The position numbers and the translations under genes are program-made. Shown here one piece after another: positions 53,216-62,427 of a stretch of 64,000 nucleotides of DNA. The stretch spans positions 744,001-808,000 of the forward strand of contig AP026073.1 of NCBI GenBank assembly GCA_024349765.1. Reading direction: 5' to 3'. The notes beneath the pieces are model-generated. The model made no database searches, had not been told where the DNA came from, and worked only from the letters and a program-made list of their open reading frames with translations. Numbering within the stretch: position 1 is the stretch's first letter; every line of letters starts with the position of its first letter. This DNA is from Streptomyces nigrescens (GTDB lineage Bacteria > Actinomycetota > Actinomycetes > Streptomycetales > Streptomycetaceae).

Positions 53216-56200
53216 GTGAGCCGTGCCCTGGTCGTGGCCGTGGGGAGCTTCCGGTCCCCGGTCGTCGAGGGCGAGGAGCTCGCGGTCGGAGCGGAGCTGT
53301 GGGGCCCGCTGGACTTCGTCTATCGGGCGCACCCCCAGGTGCAACGAGCCCTGGGACGGATCGGGTATCCGGTTGACGCGGTGGTAGACCCCGGTCTGCC
53401 GGAATTGCGGATGGCCGTCGGCCAGGCAATGGACGAGGGCCACCGGATCATCCACGTGATATCGCACGGGCGGACCGGCGACCGGCAGGACCCGTACCGC
53501 CTGGACGTGGTCACGTCCGACGCGCTCACCGGCATGGGGTCGAACGTGAGTGACTGGGTGTCCGCCGTCCAGGCATCCGGTCGGCCAACGCTCTTTCTGC
53601 TCGACCTGTGCCGGGCCGGCTTGGCTGCCCGGTTGCCATTCATGCTGCAGCTCGCCGACGAGGACACCAGCGCGTGGGTTATCGCGGCGGCCGGTGGCGG
53701 GGAGGACGCCTTCGACGGCCGGTTCAGTCTCGCCGTCGCCGAGGTCCTGGAGGAGTGCGCCCGGACCGGGCTTGGCAGCGACCCCTCCCAGCGCTACGTG
53801 TCCTTCTCGCTGCTGGCCCGCCGCATCGGGGACCGGGTCAGCCGGATGGCCGGTGTACCGCAGACCGTCCATGCGACTCCGCTGGACCCAAGTCGGCCCG
53901 AACCGTGCCTGCCCTTCGTCCCCAACCCGTGCTTTGTCGACGACCCTCTACTGTCGGCCCGTCGGGAGCTTCCCCCGTCGTTGCGGGCCTTCCTCGACAG
54001 CGCCGAGAGCCCGGACCTGCGGGACGCCGGCCACTTCACCGACCGGGCGGGCCGCCACTTCACCGGCCGCCGCAGCCAACTCTCCCAGGTGGCACCCTGG
54101 TTGGACGGGCTGGGGCAGGGCGGGCTGGGCCTGGTGACCGGGCGGCCCGGGAGCGGCAAGTCGGCGCTGCTGGGGGCAGTGGTGTGCGCAGCGCACCCGG
54201 CCCTGGCACGGGCGGCGCCACACATCCGGGCCCGCCTGGCGGTCGATCCCGGCGCCTGCCCCTCGCCGAGCCCGCTGCTGGCCGCCGTCCACGCCCGCCA
54301 GCGCACCCCTGGTGACCTGCTGCCGGACCTGGCCCGCCAGCTGCGCCTCGCGGAGCCCGCCACTGGCTGGACCCCGGACGCGCTCGTGGCGGCGATTACC
54401 GGCCTGCCAGAGCAGCCGGTGATCGTGCTGGATGCACTGGACGAGGCCGTCGGCCCCCGCTCATTGATGGCGGATCTGCTCCTGCCGCTGGCCACCGCCC
54501 GCCGGCCCGACACACGGCCGTCCTGTCGCCTTCTGGTTGGTGTCCGGCCGTGGGATGAGTTCGCACCACTTCGCAAGCTTGCGAGCGCCGACGGCCTCCT
54601 GATCGACCTCGACGCGGTCGACGCTGACGAGCTGCGCCGGGACCTGGCCGACTACCTCCGGGCTGAGCTGGCCGACCTCGACGGCTACAGCAGCGGCGCC
54701 CGGCGGGCCGTTCGCGACCGGCTCGCCGAGGCCGCCGCAGACCGCCTGACCGGGACGACGGACCGGCACTGGGGAGCCTTCCTGGTTGCCAGCGTCTTCA
54801 CCCGCTACCTGGCCGCCGCAGCGTCGCCGGAGAGCTTGCCGGAGGCCCGACAGCTCGGCCACTCTGTCCCCACCACGCTGCAGGGCGTACTGGAACTGGA
54901 CCTACAGGCGCGGTCCCACGCGTCGGCCGTGCGCGCGCTGCTCACCGCCGTAGCGCACGCCAAGGGCGAGGGGATGCCCATGGAGCTCGCCCTCCCGCTC
55001 GCCACCGCACTCTGCGGGGAGACCGACGGCCTGCCCAGCGCCCTGCCCTCGGCGCTGTTTTACCTGCGGACCTCGGTGGACCGCGACGGAACGACGCTCT
55101 ACCGGCTTTTCCATCAGGGGCTCGCCGACTACTTCCGCAGCCGGTCCACCCACCCGTCGGTCGCCCACCTACCTGGCACTCGGTCGACCGCCGACCTCGT
55201 GCTGAACACCTTGCTCACCCGGCCGGGCGGGTCGGCCACCCCGGTCCGCTGGGACGCGACGCCTCCCTACCTGCTCCGCCACGCCATCCAGCACGCCCTC
55301 GACGCGGGCCGGGCCGACGAGTTGCTGAAGGACACGGAGTTCCTCGTCCACGCCGACCCGGACACCCTCGCGCCGGCGCTCGCCGTGGCCGAGACGGGAC
55401 CGGCGGAACTCGAGGTCGCCGTCTACCGCGCCTCCGGCGGCCTGCACCGCTGGGCCGCCCCGGCGACCCGGCGCAGCCTGCTGGCCGTCGACGCGGCACG
55501 GTACCGTGCCCAGGACCTCCTGGAGCAGCTCAACGCACCCCTACCAAAGACCAGTTGGCGCCCCCGCTGGGCCACCGGCTCCCAGGTCAGCGCGGCCCTA
55601 CGCGACACCCTCCGCGGCCACACCGCCGAGGTCGACGCCGTGGCCTGCACGGTACTGGACGACCGGCCGGTCGCCGTCACCGGCGGGATGGACGAGACGG
55701 TCCGTGTATGGGACCTGCACAGCGGTCAGCAACTCGGTGAGCCGCTCGCCGGTCACACTGACTGGGTGGAAGCGGTGGCGTGCATTTCGCTGGACGGCGA
55801 ACCCGTCGTCATCAGTGCGTCCGCCGACCGAACGCTGCGCCGGTGGTCCCTGACCGAACGGCGGCAGGTCGGCGCTCCCCTGATGGGCCACACCAATCGG
55901 GTCTCCGCAGTGTCGCTCGCCGCGCTCGACGGCGGGCCAGTCGCAGTCAGTGGATCGGCGGACGGGACAGTCCGAGTCTGGGACCTGCGGAGCGGGCAAC
56001 AGCTCGGCGCGCCGCTCGAGGGGCATACCTCGGACGTGACGGCGATCGCCTGCACCGAACTCGACGGCGGGCCGGTCGCCGTGTCGGCCGGTGCTGACGC
56101 GACTGTCCGGGTGTGGGACCTGCGCCGCCGGTGCCAGGTTGGAGAGCCGTTCAGGGGCCATGCCAGGCCGGTGTTGGCGGTCGCCTGCACCGAACTCGAC

Positions 56201-57469
56201 GGTGGGCCGGTCGCCGTATCGGCCAGTGGCGACGGGGAGGTCCGCCTCTGGGATCTGAGCGGGTGCAGGGAACACGGCGGGCGCCTCGCGGGGCCGACCG
56301 TCCAGGCGGAGGCGATCACCTGCACGACGCTTGACGGCGGCCGTCCGGTGGCCGTCACCGGCGCAGACGACGGCACGGTGCGCCTCTGGGACCTGGCTGC
56401 CCGGCGAGCATCCGGCAGCCCGCTGACCGGGCACACCGGCCCTGTGCTCGCCGTGGCCTGCGGCACGGTGGACGGCCGGCCCACAGCGGTCTCCGCCGGC
56501 GTCGACGAAACTGTCCGGGTGTGGGACCTCGGCCACCGGCGCCGGCCGGGCGACCCGCTCCCGGGCCACACCGACCAGCTCGAGGCGGTGGCCTGCACCG
56601 TGGTCGAAGGCAGGCCGGTCGCGGTGACCGGTGGGATGGATGACACCGTCCGGTTCTGGGACCTGGCGGCTGGCCGCCCCCTCGGAAACCCGTTGCGCGA
56701 CCACGGAGCCTGGGTGCGAGCGGTGGCGTGCACCGTGGTCGACGGAAGGCCAGTCGCTGTGAGCGGCGGCTCCGACGGGATGGTGCGACTGTGGGATCCC
56801 GGTACCCGGATGCAGCTCGGCGCCCCGATCGTTGCCGACGTCAAGGTCGTCACGGCGCTCGCGTGCACGACTCTGGCCGGTCGCGCCGTCGCGGTCGCGG
56901 GGGCAGACGACGGCACCGTCCGCCTCTGGGACCTGGACGGACGACGCCTACTCGGAGACCCACTGGCCGGTCACCGGGGTGAGGTACTGGCGCTCGCCTG
57001 CACCGTGATCGACAACCGGCCGGTGGCCGTGACGGCTGGTGAGGACGGCACGGTGCGCCTCTGGGACTTGCTCGAGCGCAGCCCGGTCGGTGGCCCGCTG
57101 ACCGGGCACACCGAACCTGTCCTGGCGATCGCGTGCACGGTGTTGCAGGGCCGTCCGGTGGCCGTCACCGGCGCAGACGACTGCACGGTGCGTCTCTGGG
57201 ACCTGCGGAGCCGGCGGCCGATCGGTGTCCACCGAGCGGATCACCGCGGCTCGGCGATCGCGGTCACCTGTGCGGAGCTGGACGGGCGTCCGACCGCACT
57301 CGTCGGCTGGGGTGACGGGACTGTTCTGCTGCAGGATCTGACCACACGGATGAGTACGGTGGTCCCGACCCCCGCCGACGTCTTCGCCCTCGCACTGGCC
57401 GAGGACGGGAGTCTGGTCGTCGCCGGGGGATTCGAGGTCATCGTGATGGAACGGGGGGTGGCGCGGTGA
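53216..57469 (+). CDS. Caspase-like protease / STAND NTPase / WD40-repeat protein (NLR-like)
   Basis: This 1417-residue protein has a caspase-fold domain in residues 1-240 with H84 (IIHVISHGRTGD) and C132 (LFLLDLCRAG). An NTPase follows with Walker A GRPGSGKS (309-316) and Walker B VIVLDALDEA (402-411), then a helical region, and from about residue 798 to the end some 13-14 WD40 repeats of about 44 residues, enough for two seven-bladed propellers. The plan of effector, switch and repeat sensor is that of NLR-type immune receptors. GTG 53216 is the start. The last 4 bases overlap the hydrolase gene (GTGA). It probably senses an invader through WD40 and activates the protease, perhaps on the hydrolase. 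Confidence 0.92.
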   Translation: MSRALVVAVGSFRSPVVEGEELAVGAELWGPLDFVYRAHPQVQRALGRIGYPVDAVVDPGLPELRMAVGQAMDEGHRIIHVISHGRTGDRQDPYRLDVVTSDALTGMGSNVSDWVSAVQASGRPTLFLLDLCRAGLAARLPFMLQLADEDTSAWVIAAAGGGEDAFDGRFSLAVAEVLEECARTGLGSDPSQRYVSFSLLARRIGDRVSRMAGVPQTVHATPLDPSRPEPCLPFVPNPCFVDDPLLSARRELPPSLRAFLDSAESPDLRDAGHFTDRAGRHFTGRRSQLSQVAPWLDGLGQGGLGLVTGRPGSGKSALLGAVVCAAHPALARAAPHIRARLAVDPGACPSPSPLLAAVHARQRTPGDLLPDLARQLRLAEPATGWTPDALVAAITGLPEQPVIVLDALDEAVGPRSLMADLLLPLATARRPDTRPSCRLLVGVRPWDEFAPLRKLASADGLLIDLDAVDADELRRDLADYLRAELADLDGYSSGARRAVRDRLAEAAADRLTGTTDRHWGAFLVASVFTRYLAAAASPESLPEARQLGHSVPTTLQGVLELDLQARSHASAVRALLTAVAHAKGEGMPMELALPLATALCGETDGLPSALPSALFYLRTSVDRDGTTLYRLFHQGLADYFRSRSTHPSVAHLPGTRSTADLVLNTLLTRPGGSATPVRWDATPPYLLRHAIQHALDAGRADELLKDTEFLVHADPDTLAPALAVAETGPAELEVAVYRASGGLHRWAAPATRRSLLAVDAARYRAQDLLEQLNAPLPKTSWRPRWATGSQVSAALRDTLRGHTAEVDAVACTVLDDRPVAVTGGMDETVRVWDLHSGQQLGEPLAGHTDWVEAVACISLDGEPVVISASADRTLRRWSLTERRQVGAPLMGHTNRVSAVSLAALDGGPVAVSGSADGTVRVWDLRSGQQLGAPLEGHTSDVTAIACTELDGGPVAVSAGADATVRVWDLRRRCQVGEPFRGHARPVLAVACTELDGGPVAVSASGDGEVRLWDLSGCREHGGRLAGPTVQAEAITCTTLDGGRPVAVTGADDGTVRLWDLAARRASGSPLTGHTGPVLAVACGTVDGRPTAVSAGVDETVRVWDLGHRRRPGDPLPGHTDQLEAVACTVVEGRPVAVTGGMDDTVRFWDLAAGRPLGNPLRDHGAWVRAVACTVVDGRPVAVSGGSDGMVRLWDPGTRMQLGAPIVADVKVVTALACTTLAGRAVAVAGADDGTVRLWDLDGRRLLGDPLAGHRGEVLALACTVIDNRPVAVTAGEDGTVRLWDLLERSPVGGPLTGHTEPVLAIACTVLQGRPVAVTGADDCTVRLWDLRSRRPIGVHRADHRGSAIAVTCAELDGRPTALVGWGDGTVLLQDLTTRMSTVVPTPADVFALALAEDGSLVVAGGFEVIVMERGVAR
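55611..57460 (+). repeat. WD40 repeat array with near-identical DNA units
   Basis: About 14 units of roughly 130 bases each encode the VRxWDL strand and the GHT turn. The stretches 56339-56395 and 57149-57205 differ at only two of 57 bases, far closer than structure requires, which points to recent duplication or gene conversion between repeats. Confidence 0.88.
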
Positions 57470-58323
57470 GGCGGGTGCTCGGGGTGCACGGAGTCGGCAA
57501 CTTCCGGCCAGGCGAGTCTGCGCGGGCGGCGGCGGACACCCTCGCCGTCATTTGGCACGCAGCCCTGACCGCCGGATCCGACGCGGCCGGGCCCGGACCC
57601 GCGGGTGTCGACGTGGCGGTCGCTTACTACGCCGACCTACTGCGGGAGCCGGGGCGCCAGGCGGGCGCGCCGACCCTCGAGGACCTGGACGCGTTCGAGC
57701 AGGAACTGCTCCAGGTTTGGGCGGGCCACCTCGGCCTGCCTGAGGGAGTGGCGGCTGGCCGGGCGACCGCCCCGGTGCGCCAGGCGCTGGCCTGGCTCGC
57801 CGAACGGCGCGGCCTGGGGCGCGTGGCCACGGAGTGGTTCGTTGCCACCTTCTTCCGCGAGGTGGCCGCCTACCTGCGGGAGAGCGATGGCGCAATCCGG
57901 TGCCGGGTCCGCGAGCGGATCGCGGCGGCGATCGACGCCCATCGCCCCCAGGTGGTCATAGCCCACTCCCTCGGCTCTGTCGCCACCTACGAGGCGCTCT
58001 GGGCCCACCCCGGCCATGAGGTCGACCTGCTCGTGACCGTCGGCTCGCCGCTCGCCCTGCCGCACGCTGTCTTCCCCCGCCTTCAGCCGCCGCTGGGGGA
58101 CCGGGGCCGGCGCCCACCAGGCGTGCGACGGTGGGTCGATCTAGCGGACCCCGGCGACCTCGTTGCGCTGCCGCCGGGAGGCGTCGAGGCACGGTTCGAG
58201 GGGGTGGAGCCCAGCCCTGGCGACCGGACTATCCACGCCTTCGACTTCCATCAGGTGAAGAACTACCTGGCGTCCCCGTGCATGGCTACGATCCTTAGGA
58301 AGTCCGGCGGTGGTGGCCAGTGA
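57466..58323 (+). CDS. Alpha/beta hydrolase (PGAP1/lipase-like), coupled to the caspase-NTPase-WD40 gene
   Basis: This 285-residue serine hydrolase has the first strand and oxyanion loop VLGVHGVGNFRPGE, nucleophile elbow VVIAHSLGSVATYE, acid candidate in WVDLADPGDLVAL and histidine in HAFDFHQVKNYL. The set matches the hydrolase at 16792 (HG[IV]xN, AHSxG, DPxD, late histidine followed by Y-x-S-P or Y-L-x-S-P), so the two are probably homologous although this one has a shorter lid. GTG 57466 overlaps the upstream stop. It is the likely effector or substrate of the caspase domain. Substrate unknown. Confidence 0.88.
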   Translation: MRRVLGVHGVGNFRPGESARAAADTLAVIWHAALTAGSDAAGPGPAGVDVAVAYYADLLREPGRQAGAPTLEDLDAFEQELLQVWAGHLGLPEGVAAGRATAPVRQALAWLAERRGLGRVATEWFVATFFREVAAYLRESDGAIRCRVRERIAAAIDAHRPQVVIAHSLGSVATYEALWAHPGHEVDLLVTVGSPLALPHAVFPRLQPPLGDRGRRPPGVRRWVDLADPGDLVALPPGGVEARFEGVEPSPGDRTIHAFDFHQVKNYLASPCMATILRKSGGGGQ

Positions 58324-58651
58324 TGCAGTGGTGGATATGACGTGGGGGCGTGAGGCCGCCTCGCAATGACGGCCGCGGTTAGGTGCTGACTCCGAAGGTG
58401 TGGCGGAACGTCTCGGAGTCGGGCTGTTTCGACAGTCTCGCTCGTGAGCTGCCATCGGTGCAGGACGTCGACGGTGTGTCATCGGGCCCAGGAGACGGCG
58501 TCCGGTGTGGCTGCGAGGTGAGATCGCTGATTGGTGGATTGCCTGAATCACGGGGATGCCACCCTCAGCGGGGACGGCTGGGCGGGTGAGCACCGGGGCC
58601 GATCGTCGCCGCTGTGGCAGTCTCAGGGCTCGTCGAGACAGCCAGTGGCTG
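58324..58651. other. 328-base region between convergent operons
   Basis: I see no gene and no clear terminator. The plus-strand hydrolase and the minus-strand methyltransferase operon both end here. Confidence 0.5.
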
Positions 58652-59422
58652 CTACTCAGCCGGGCGGGCGGTCGGCCGAGATCGCTGCTTGGTGGCGATG
58701 ACGTAGACGCTTCCCCAACGGCGCTTTGGGTTGGCGATCTGAGGGTCGAAGGTCCACGGCTCGACGGTGGCGAAGTCGGCCTCGGTGAAGAGCTGGACGA
58801 GCTTCTCGTAGTCGTAGGCCCAGAGGTGCGGGGTGTACTTGGGGTCGTCGTCCTGGTCGCGGAAGACGAGGTTGACGAGGTCGAGCTGGGTGTTGATGTC
58901 GTTGCGGCAGTCGCGCTTGGCATACCAGCGCTCGACCATCTCGTCGGCGGGGTGCAGCGGTCCGGGGTACTGGCTGAGAGCAAAGGCGGCGTCGGGGACG
59001 CCGGTGATGATCTTGCCGCCCGGTGTGAGTGCGCGGTGAGCCTCGCGGACGTAGTTCTTGGCGGAGCGGGGGTAGTCGATGTGCTCCAGGAAGTGCTCGG
59101 AGAAGATCAGCTCGACGGTGTCGTCGTGCAGGGGGATGCCTTCGCGGACATCCCAGAGCAGGTCGGCCGGCGGGACGGCGTCGATGTTGAAGAAGTCCTC
59201 GATGCGGTGGGTTCCGCCGCCGATCTGGACCTTGGTGGGCTTTTGGTCGATGCGGCTGTCGGGCCAGGCCCGCTGGCTGGCGTGGTGATAGCCGTGGAGT
59301 TCGATCTCCCAGGCCGCTGTGCGGAGTGATCGGGCCAGGCCGTGGGTGGTGGAGGGCGCGCTCAGTACGGCGTCGATCTGCTCGCCGAGGAGGTCGACGG
59401 AGGGCATGCCGAAGTAGCTCAT
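58652..59422 (-). CDS. Class I SAM-dependent methyltransferase, last gene of a six-gene operon
   Basis: This 256-residue protein begins its Rossmann domain at KVQIGGGTHRIEDFFNIDAV, a motif I variant (QIGGG) seen in methyltransferases of the type-11 and glycan-biosynthesis kinds. It has the second-motif region VELIFSEHFLEHID and HRALTPGGKIITGVPD. The C-terminal part (YDYEKLVQLFTEADF) is conserved in that group. It is preceded by the unknown 465-residue gene with a 57-base gap. The substrate is unknown. Confidence 0.88.
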   Translation of the reverse strand: MSYFGMPSVDLLGEQIDAVLSAPSTTHGLARSLRTAAWEIELHGYHHASQRAWPDSRIDQKPTKVQIGGGTHRIEDFFNIDAVPPADLLWDVREGIPLHDDTVELIFSEHFLEHIDYPRSAKNYVREAHRALTPGGKIITGVPDAAFALSQYPGPLHPADEMVERWYAKRDCRNDINTQLDLVNLVFRDQDDDPKYTPHLWAYDYEKLVQLFTEADFATVEPWTFDPQIANPKRRWGSVYVIATKQRSRPTARPAE

Positions 59423-59479
59423 GGCGGGGCTCCTGGGAAGAAGAGGCAGCAGAGCAGCTGTTGGTGAAGGTTGCAGTGG

Positions 59480-60877
59480 TTACGCGGCGCTGGGCGCCGG
59501 GGCGGTCCACTGGTTGTTGCGCATGAGGGTGTACTTGATGTCCACCAGCCGCGGGGCGATGGTCAAGGAGAGCTGCTCGGCCGGGTGGAGGTGGCCGGCG
59601 TCGTCCTGTTCGGCGCGCCAGACGCGGTAGTCGAGGTTGGGGTAGGCCGGGTTGATGCCGATCTCGCCCTTGGGCATCGTGCCGTTGAACGGGGCGACGA
59701 TGTCCATGTGGTTCCAGTAGTTCCAGGCTTGCAGGGCCTTGTACTGGTCGAAGTAGAAGTAGAAGTCGGGGTAGCGGCCGAAGGTGCGCAGTTCCCGGTG
59801 GATGAGGTGGCCCAGCAGGGGGCCGAGCTGCGTGGAGAGGGCGTCGAATTCCCAGCGGGTGTGGTGCCAGGCTTCCGGAGCCTCCCCTGGAACGAAGAGC
59901 CGAGCTGCGATGAGGTGGCTGATGCGTTCGACCAGGTAGCCGGTCGCATGGTTGATCTCGATGGTCGGGTCGACCTGGTGAATGAGGTCGGCCAGCTGGC
60001 TGGGCCTGGGGCGGAACCTCGCGAGGTCGAACTTGCCCGCCATGTTCGGGTAGGAGGCGAAGAGCATCTCCTTGTAGAGCCAGTTGTTCAGCTCTCCGAT
60101 GTCGGCCAGGCGTCGCGTGTGCTGCGAGGTTGAGTGGAGCATCAGGTACTCCGCCAGCGCCTCGAAGTACAGATAGCCGAGGATCGGTAAACGGGGGATG
60201 GTCTCGTCGAGCAGGCCGAGGAAGGGCCTGGCAGCGATGTCGGTGCCTCGGTAGGCCACGGCCGCCGCGGTGGCGAGGAAGGCGGCAGAGTTCTTCACCC
60301 TGGCCACGACGGTCTCGCGTAAGCGGTGGCGCTCGCTCTTGCTCAACAGGTATTCGAGGTGGCAGTAGATCCGTAAGTGGATGAGGCCCAGCCGGAGATA
60401 GTCCACTCCCGCCAGGCCCTGGTACGCCTGCGGTGGGGTGTTGATCTCGAAGATCAGTGGGGTGGGTACGCGGTCGGTGACGCCGAGTTTGGCCAGGAAG
60501 GCCGGCGCCTCCTTGGTCAGGACGTACGCAGCCAGGTTGTGCATCCGCAGGCCCCGGTCCGTAGCCGTGAGCGGGGCACAGTAGATGCTCCCGACGAGGC
60601 AGCCGCCGGACGGGTAGAGGACTCCTTGCTCGTTGATCTGTTCGAGGGCGTGGGTGACGTGGAGGAGGTGCAGTCTGCTGTTGCCGTTGAGGGCGTCGAA
60701 GAGGGAGTTCTGGCGCAGCAGGCGCCCGTTCGGTGTGGCGGCGAGCCGCTCGTCCCAGCTTGCCGACTGCCGGGCCAGCGGGTCATTTGTATCGGCAGGG
60801 CTGGGGAAGAGGGTGGTGTCGTAGAAGGCGTGGGCGTCGGCCCAGAGGTGGTAGGCGTCGAGGAAGTCCATGGTCAC
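59480..60877 (-). CDS. Unknown 465-residue protein of the six-gene operon
   Basis: I do not recognise the family. It is soluble, mostly helical in the middle (LRLGLIHLRIYCHLEYLLSK, then GYLYFEALAEYLMLHST) and aromatic-rich, with conserved-looking stretches TPLIFEINTPPQ, RYPDFYFYFDQYKALQAWNY and VDIKYTLMRNN. GTG 60877 overlaps the HD gene stop by GTGA, so it is made together with it. It has the look of an enzyme with a helical core, but no catalytic motif can be named. Confidence 0.85.
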   Translation of the reverse strand: MTMDFLDAYHLWADAHAFYDTTLFPSPADTNDPLARQSASWDERLAATPNGRLLRQNSLFDALNGNSRLHLLHVTHALEQINEQGVLYPSGGCLVGSIYCAPLTATDRGLRMHNLAAYVLTKEAPAFLAKLGVTDRVPTPLIFEINTPPQAYQGLAGVDYLRLGLIHLRIYCHLEYLLSKSERHRLRETVVARVKNSAAFLATAAAVAYRGTDIAARPFLGLLDETIPRLPILGYLYFEALAEYLMLHSTSQHTRRLADIGELNNWLYKEMLFASYPNMAGKFDLARFRPRPSQLADLIHQVDPTIEINHATGYLVERISHLIAARLFVPGEAPEAWHHTRWEFDALSTQLGPLLGHLIHRELRTFGRYPDFYFYFDQYKALQAWNYWNHMDIVAPFNGTMPKGEIGINPAYPNLDYRVWRAEQDDAGHLHPAEQLSLTIAPRLVDIKYTLMRNNQWTAPAPSAA

Positions 60878-61638
60878 GCCAGCTCCTTCTCTGCAAGCGC
60901 GTACAGGACGGCCGCCGGGCTGTGGGCGCCGGCAAGGTGGGCCTTCTCGGAGATGCTCACGAGGTCGAAAGCGAGGCTGCGGAACGTGTCGAAGGCGGGC
61001 TCTTTGACGTGCTGGGCGTTCGGCCACCATCTGGTCTTCGGCAGGCGGTAGCGGTCCAGGGCGTCGGCGGCTTTCACCACGTCGCAGATGATCTGGCTGC
61101 GCAGGTAGTCGGCCTGGTCGTCGGGGCTGAATGCGCCGTAGGGCACGTCGTGCAGTCGTATGGCGGTGGCGGCCCTTGTGACGCGGCGCGGTGTGGCCGT
61201 GAGGTCGAAGCGGCCCCAGACGGTGTCCGCATTGGCGGCGAGCCATATCGCCGCGCGTTCCCCGTGTCCGCGGTCGTCCTTGTCGTGATGGCGCTGGCAG
61301 TCGTGGACGGCGGCGGCAACGATGGCGGTGGTGGTGTCGGCATCGTCCAAGCCATTCGCCTCGGCGAGGATGGCGGCCAGTGCTGCGGTGCGCATGGCGT
61401 GCCGAACGCCGTGGATCGAGTCGTACAGCCGGGGCTCGGCCATCCAGTCGCGTGGTAGCCCGGTCCGCCGCAGGAGGTACTGCGCGATCGGCCGAAGGGC
61501 CGGTTGCGGTGAGGGCTGGAGGTCAGGCCGACTGGTGGTGATCCAGTCGATGGTGGCCCGGTCCATGTACTGGTGGAGTGGTAGCTGCCCTCGGGCAGCA
61601 AGGTCGATCAGGCTTGCGGTCGTTGGGGTCGTGCTCAT
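60874..61638 (-). CDS. HD-domain phosphohydrolase
   Basis: This 254-residue protein carries an HD-type metal site: H76 and H80 (SIHGVRHAMR), HD at 112-113 (AAAVHDCQRHH), H125 (RGHGERAA) and a later aspartate in VVKAADALDRYRLP. HD enzymes cut nucleotide or nucleoside phosphates, including (p)ppGpp and cyclic nucleotides. It lies in an operon with a CYTH protein and an NDP kinase, both nucleotide-related. ATG 61638 is used, and the stop overlaps the next gene. Confidence 0.88.
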   Translation of the reverse strand: MSTTPTTASLIDLAARGQLPLHQYMDRATIDWITTSRPDLQPSPQPALRPIAQYLLRRTGLPRDWMAEPRLYDSIHGVRHAMRTAALAAILAEANGLDDADTTTAIVAAAVHDCQRHHDKDDRGHGERAAIWLAANADTVWGRFDLTATPRRVTRAATAIRLHDVPYGAFSPDDQADYLRSQIICDVVKAADALDRYRLPKTRWWPNAQHVKEPAFDTFRSLAFDLVSISEKAHLAGAHSPAAVLYALAEKELA

Positions 61639-61678
61639 CAGTGCCCACCCCCTCGGTGGTCTCCGCGGTGACGTGCTC

Positions 61679-62263
61679 CTATCGGATGGGCGCGGCCTGC
61701 CGCTCGCGCTCCTTGCGTTCCTTCTCAGCGGCTTCGAAGGCAGCGGTGAACTCAGCCAGCTCCTGCTCGGTCATCAGGGTGACGCCCAGCTCGTCGGCGA
61801 CGTCCGTGATCTTGGCGGCTGCCTCGGCATGAGCGGCGTCGGGGGCGCCGTCGTCCAACAGGACCTCGAATTCGGCGTGGTAACCCCATGCCTCGCTCCA
61901 CTTGACCGCGATCTCGACGCCGTCGAAGCGGAAGTTGTGCCGAAGGTTGGACGCCTCGTGCATCGCTCCCTCGAACCCGAGAGCGTTGAACAGCTTCACC
62001 GCGGCCTCCACGTCGGCCGGGGCGATGGTGAACTCGGTCTCCGCGAATGCGGCGCCCTGGCCGATTTTGCTGCCCTTGAGGGTGATCTTGGCGGTGCCGG
62101 CAGCCGTGTTGTCGGTGACCTTCAGCAACTGGTCCGGCAGTACGTAGAAGTAGATGTGCTTGTCGTCGGGCCCCAGGTCCTCGCCGTCCCTCTTCAGACG
62201 GTCGACGAGCTGGTCACGGGCCTCCTTGTCGAAGCGGGCACGCATCTCGATCTCGATGGGCAT
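61679..62263 (-). CDS. CYTH-domain protein (triphosphate tunnel family)
   Basis: This 194-residue protein starts with PIEIEMRARF, the ExE signature of CYTH enzymes, followed by the acidic strands KITLKG, FAETEFTIA and YHAEFEVLL. Family members hydrolyse inorganic triphosphate or thiamine triphosphate, or cyclise ATP (class IV adenylate cyclase). ATG 62263 has GGAGG 10 bases upstream; a frame start at 62290 would add 9 residues. A charged C-terminal helix (EKERKERERQ) extends past the fold. Confidence 0.9.
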   Translation of the reverse strand: MPIEIEMRARFDKEARDQLVDRLKRDGEDLGPDDKHIYFYVLPDQLLKVTDNTAAGTAKITLKGSKIGQGAAFAETEFTIAPADVEAAVKLFNALGFEGAMHEASNLRHNFRFDGVEIAVKWSEAWGYHAEFEVLLDDGAPDAAHAEAAAKITDVADELGVTLMTEQELAEFTAAFEAAEKERKERERQAAPIR

Positions 62264-62427
62264 GGGGGTATCGCCTCCTGAATCAGGCATGACGGAGCCA
62301 GCCGGACCGGCGCCAAGGGGGTGGGTAGCCGGTTCGGGCGGCTGCTGCTTCTGCGGTTGTGGGTCAGGGGCGGGGCGGTGCGGCCGTCACTCGGCCCGGC
62401 TCACCACCCCGCCGGATGGATCACTGG

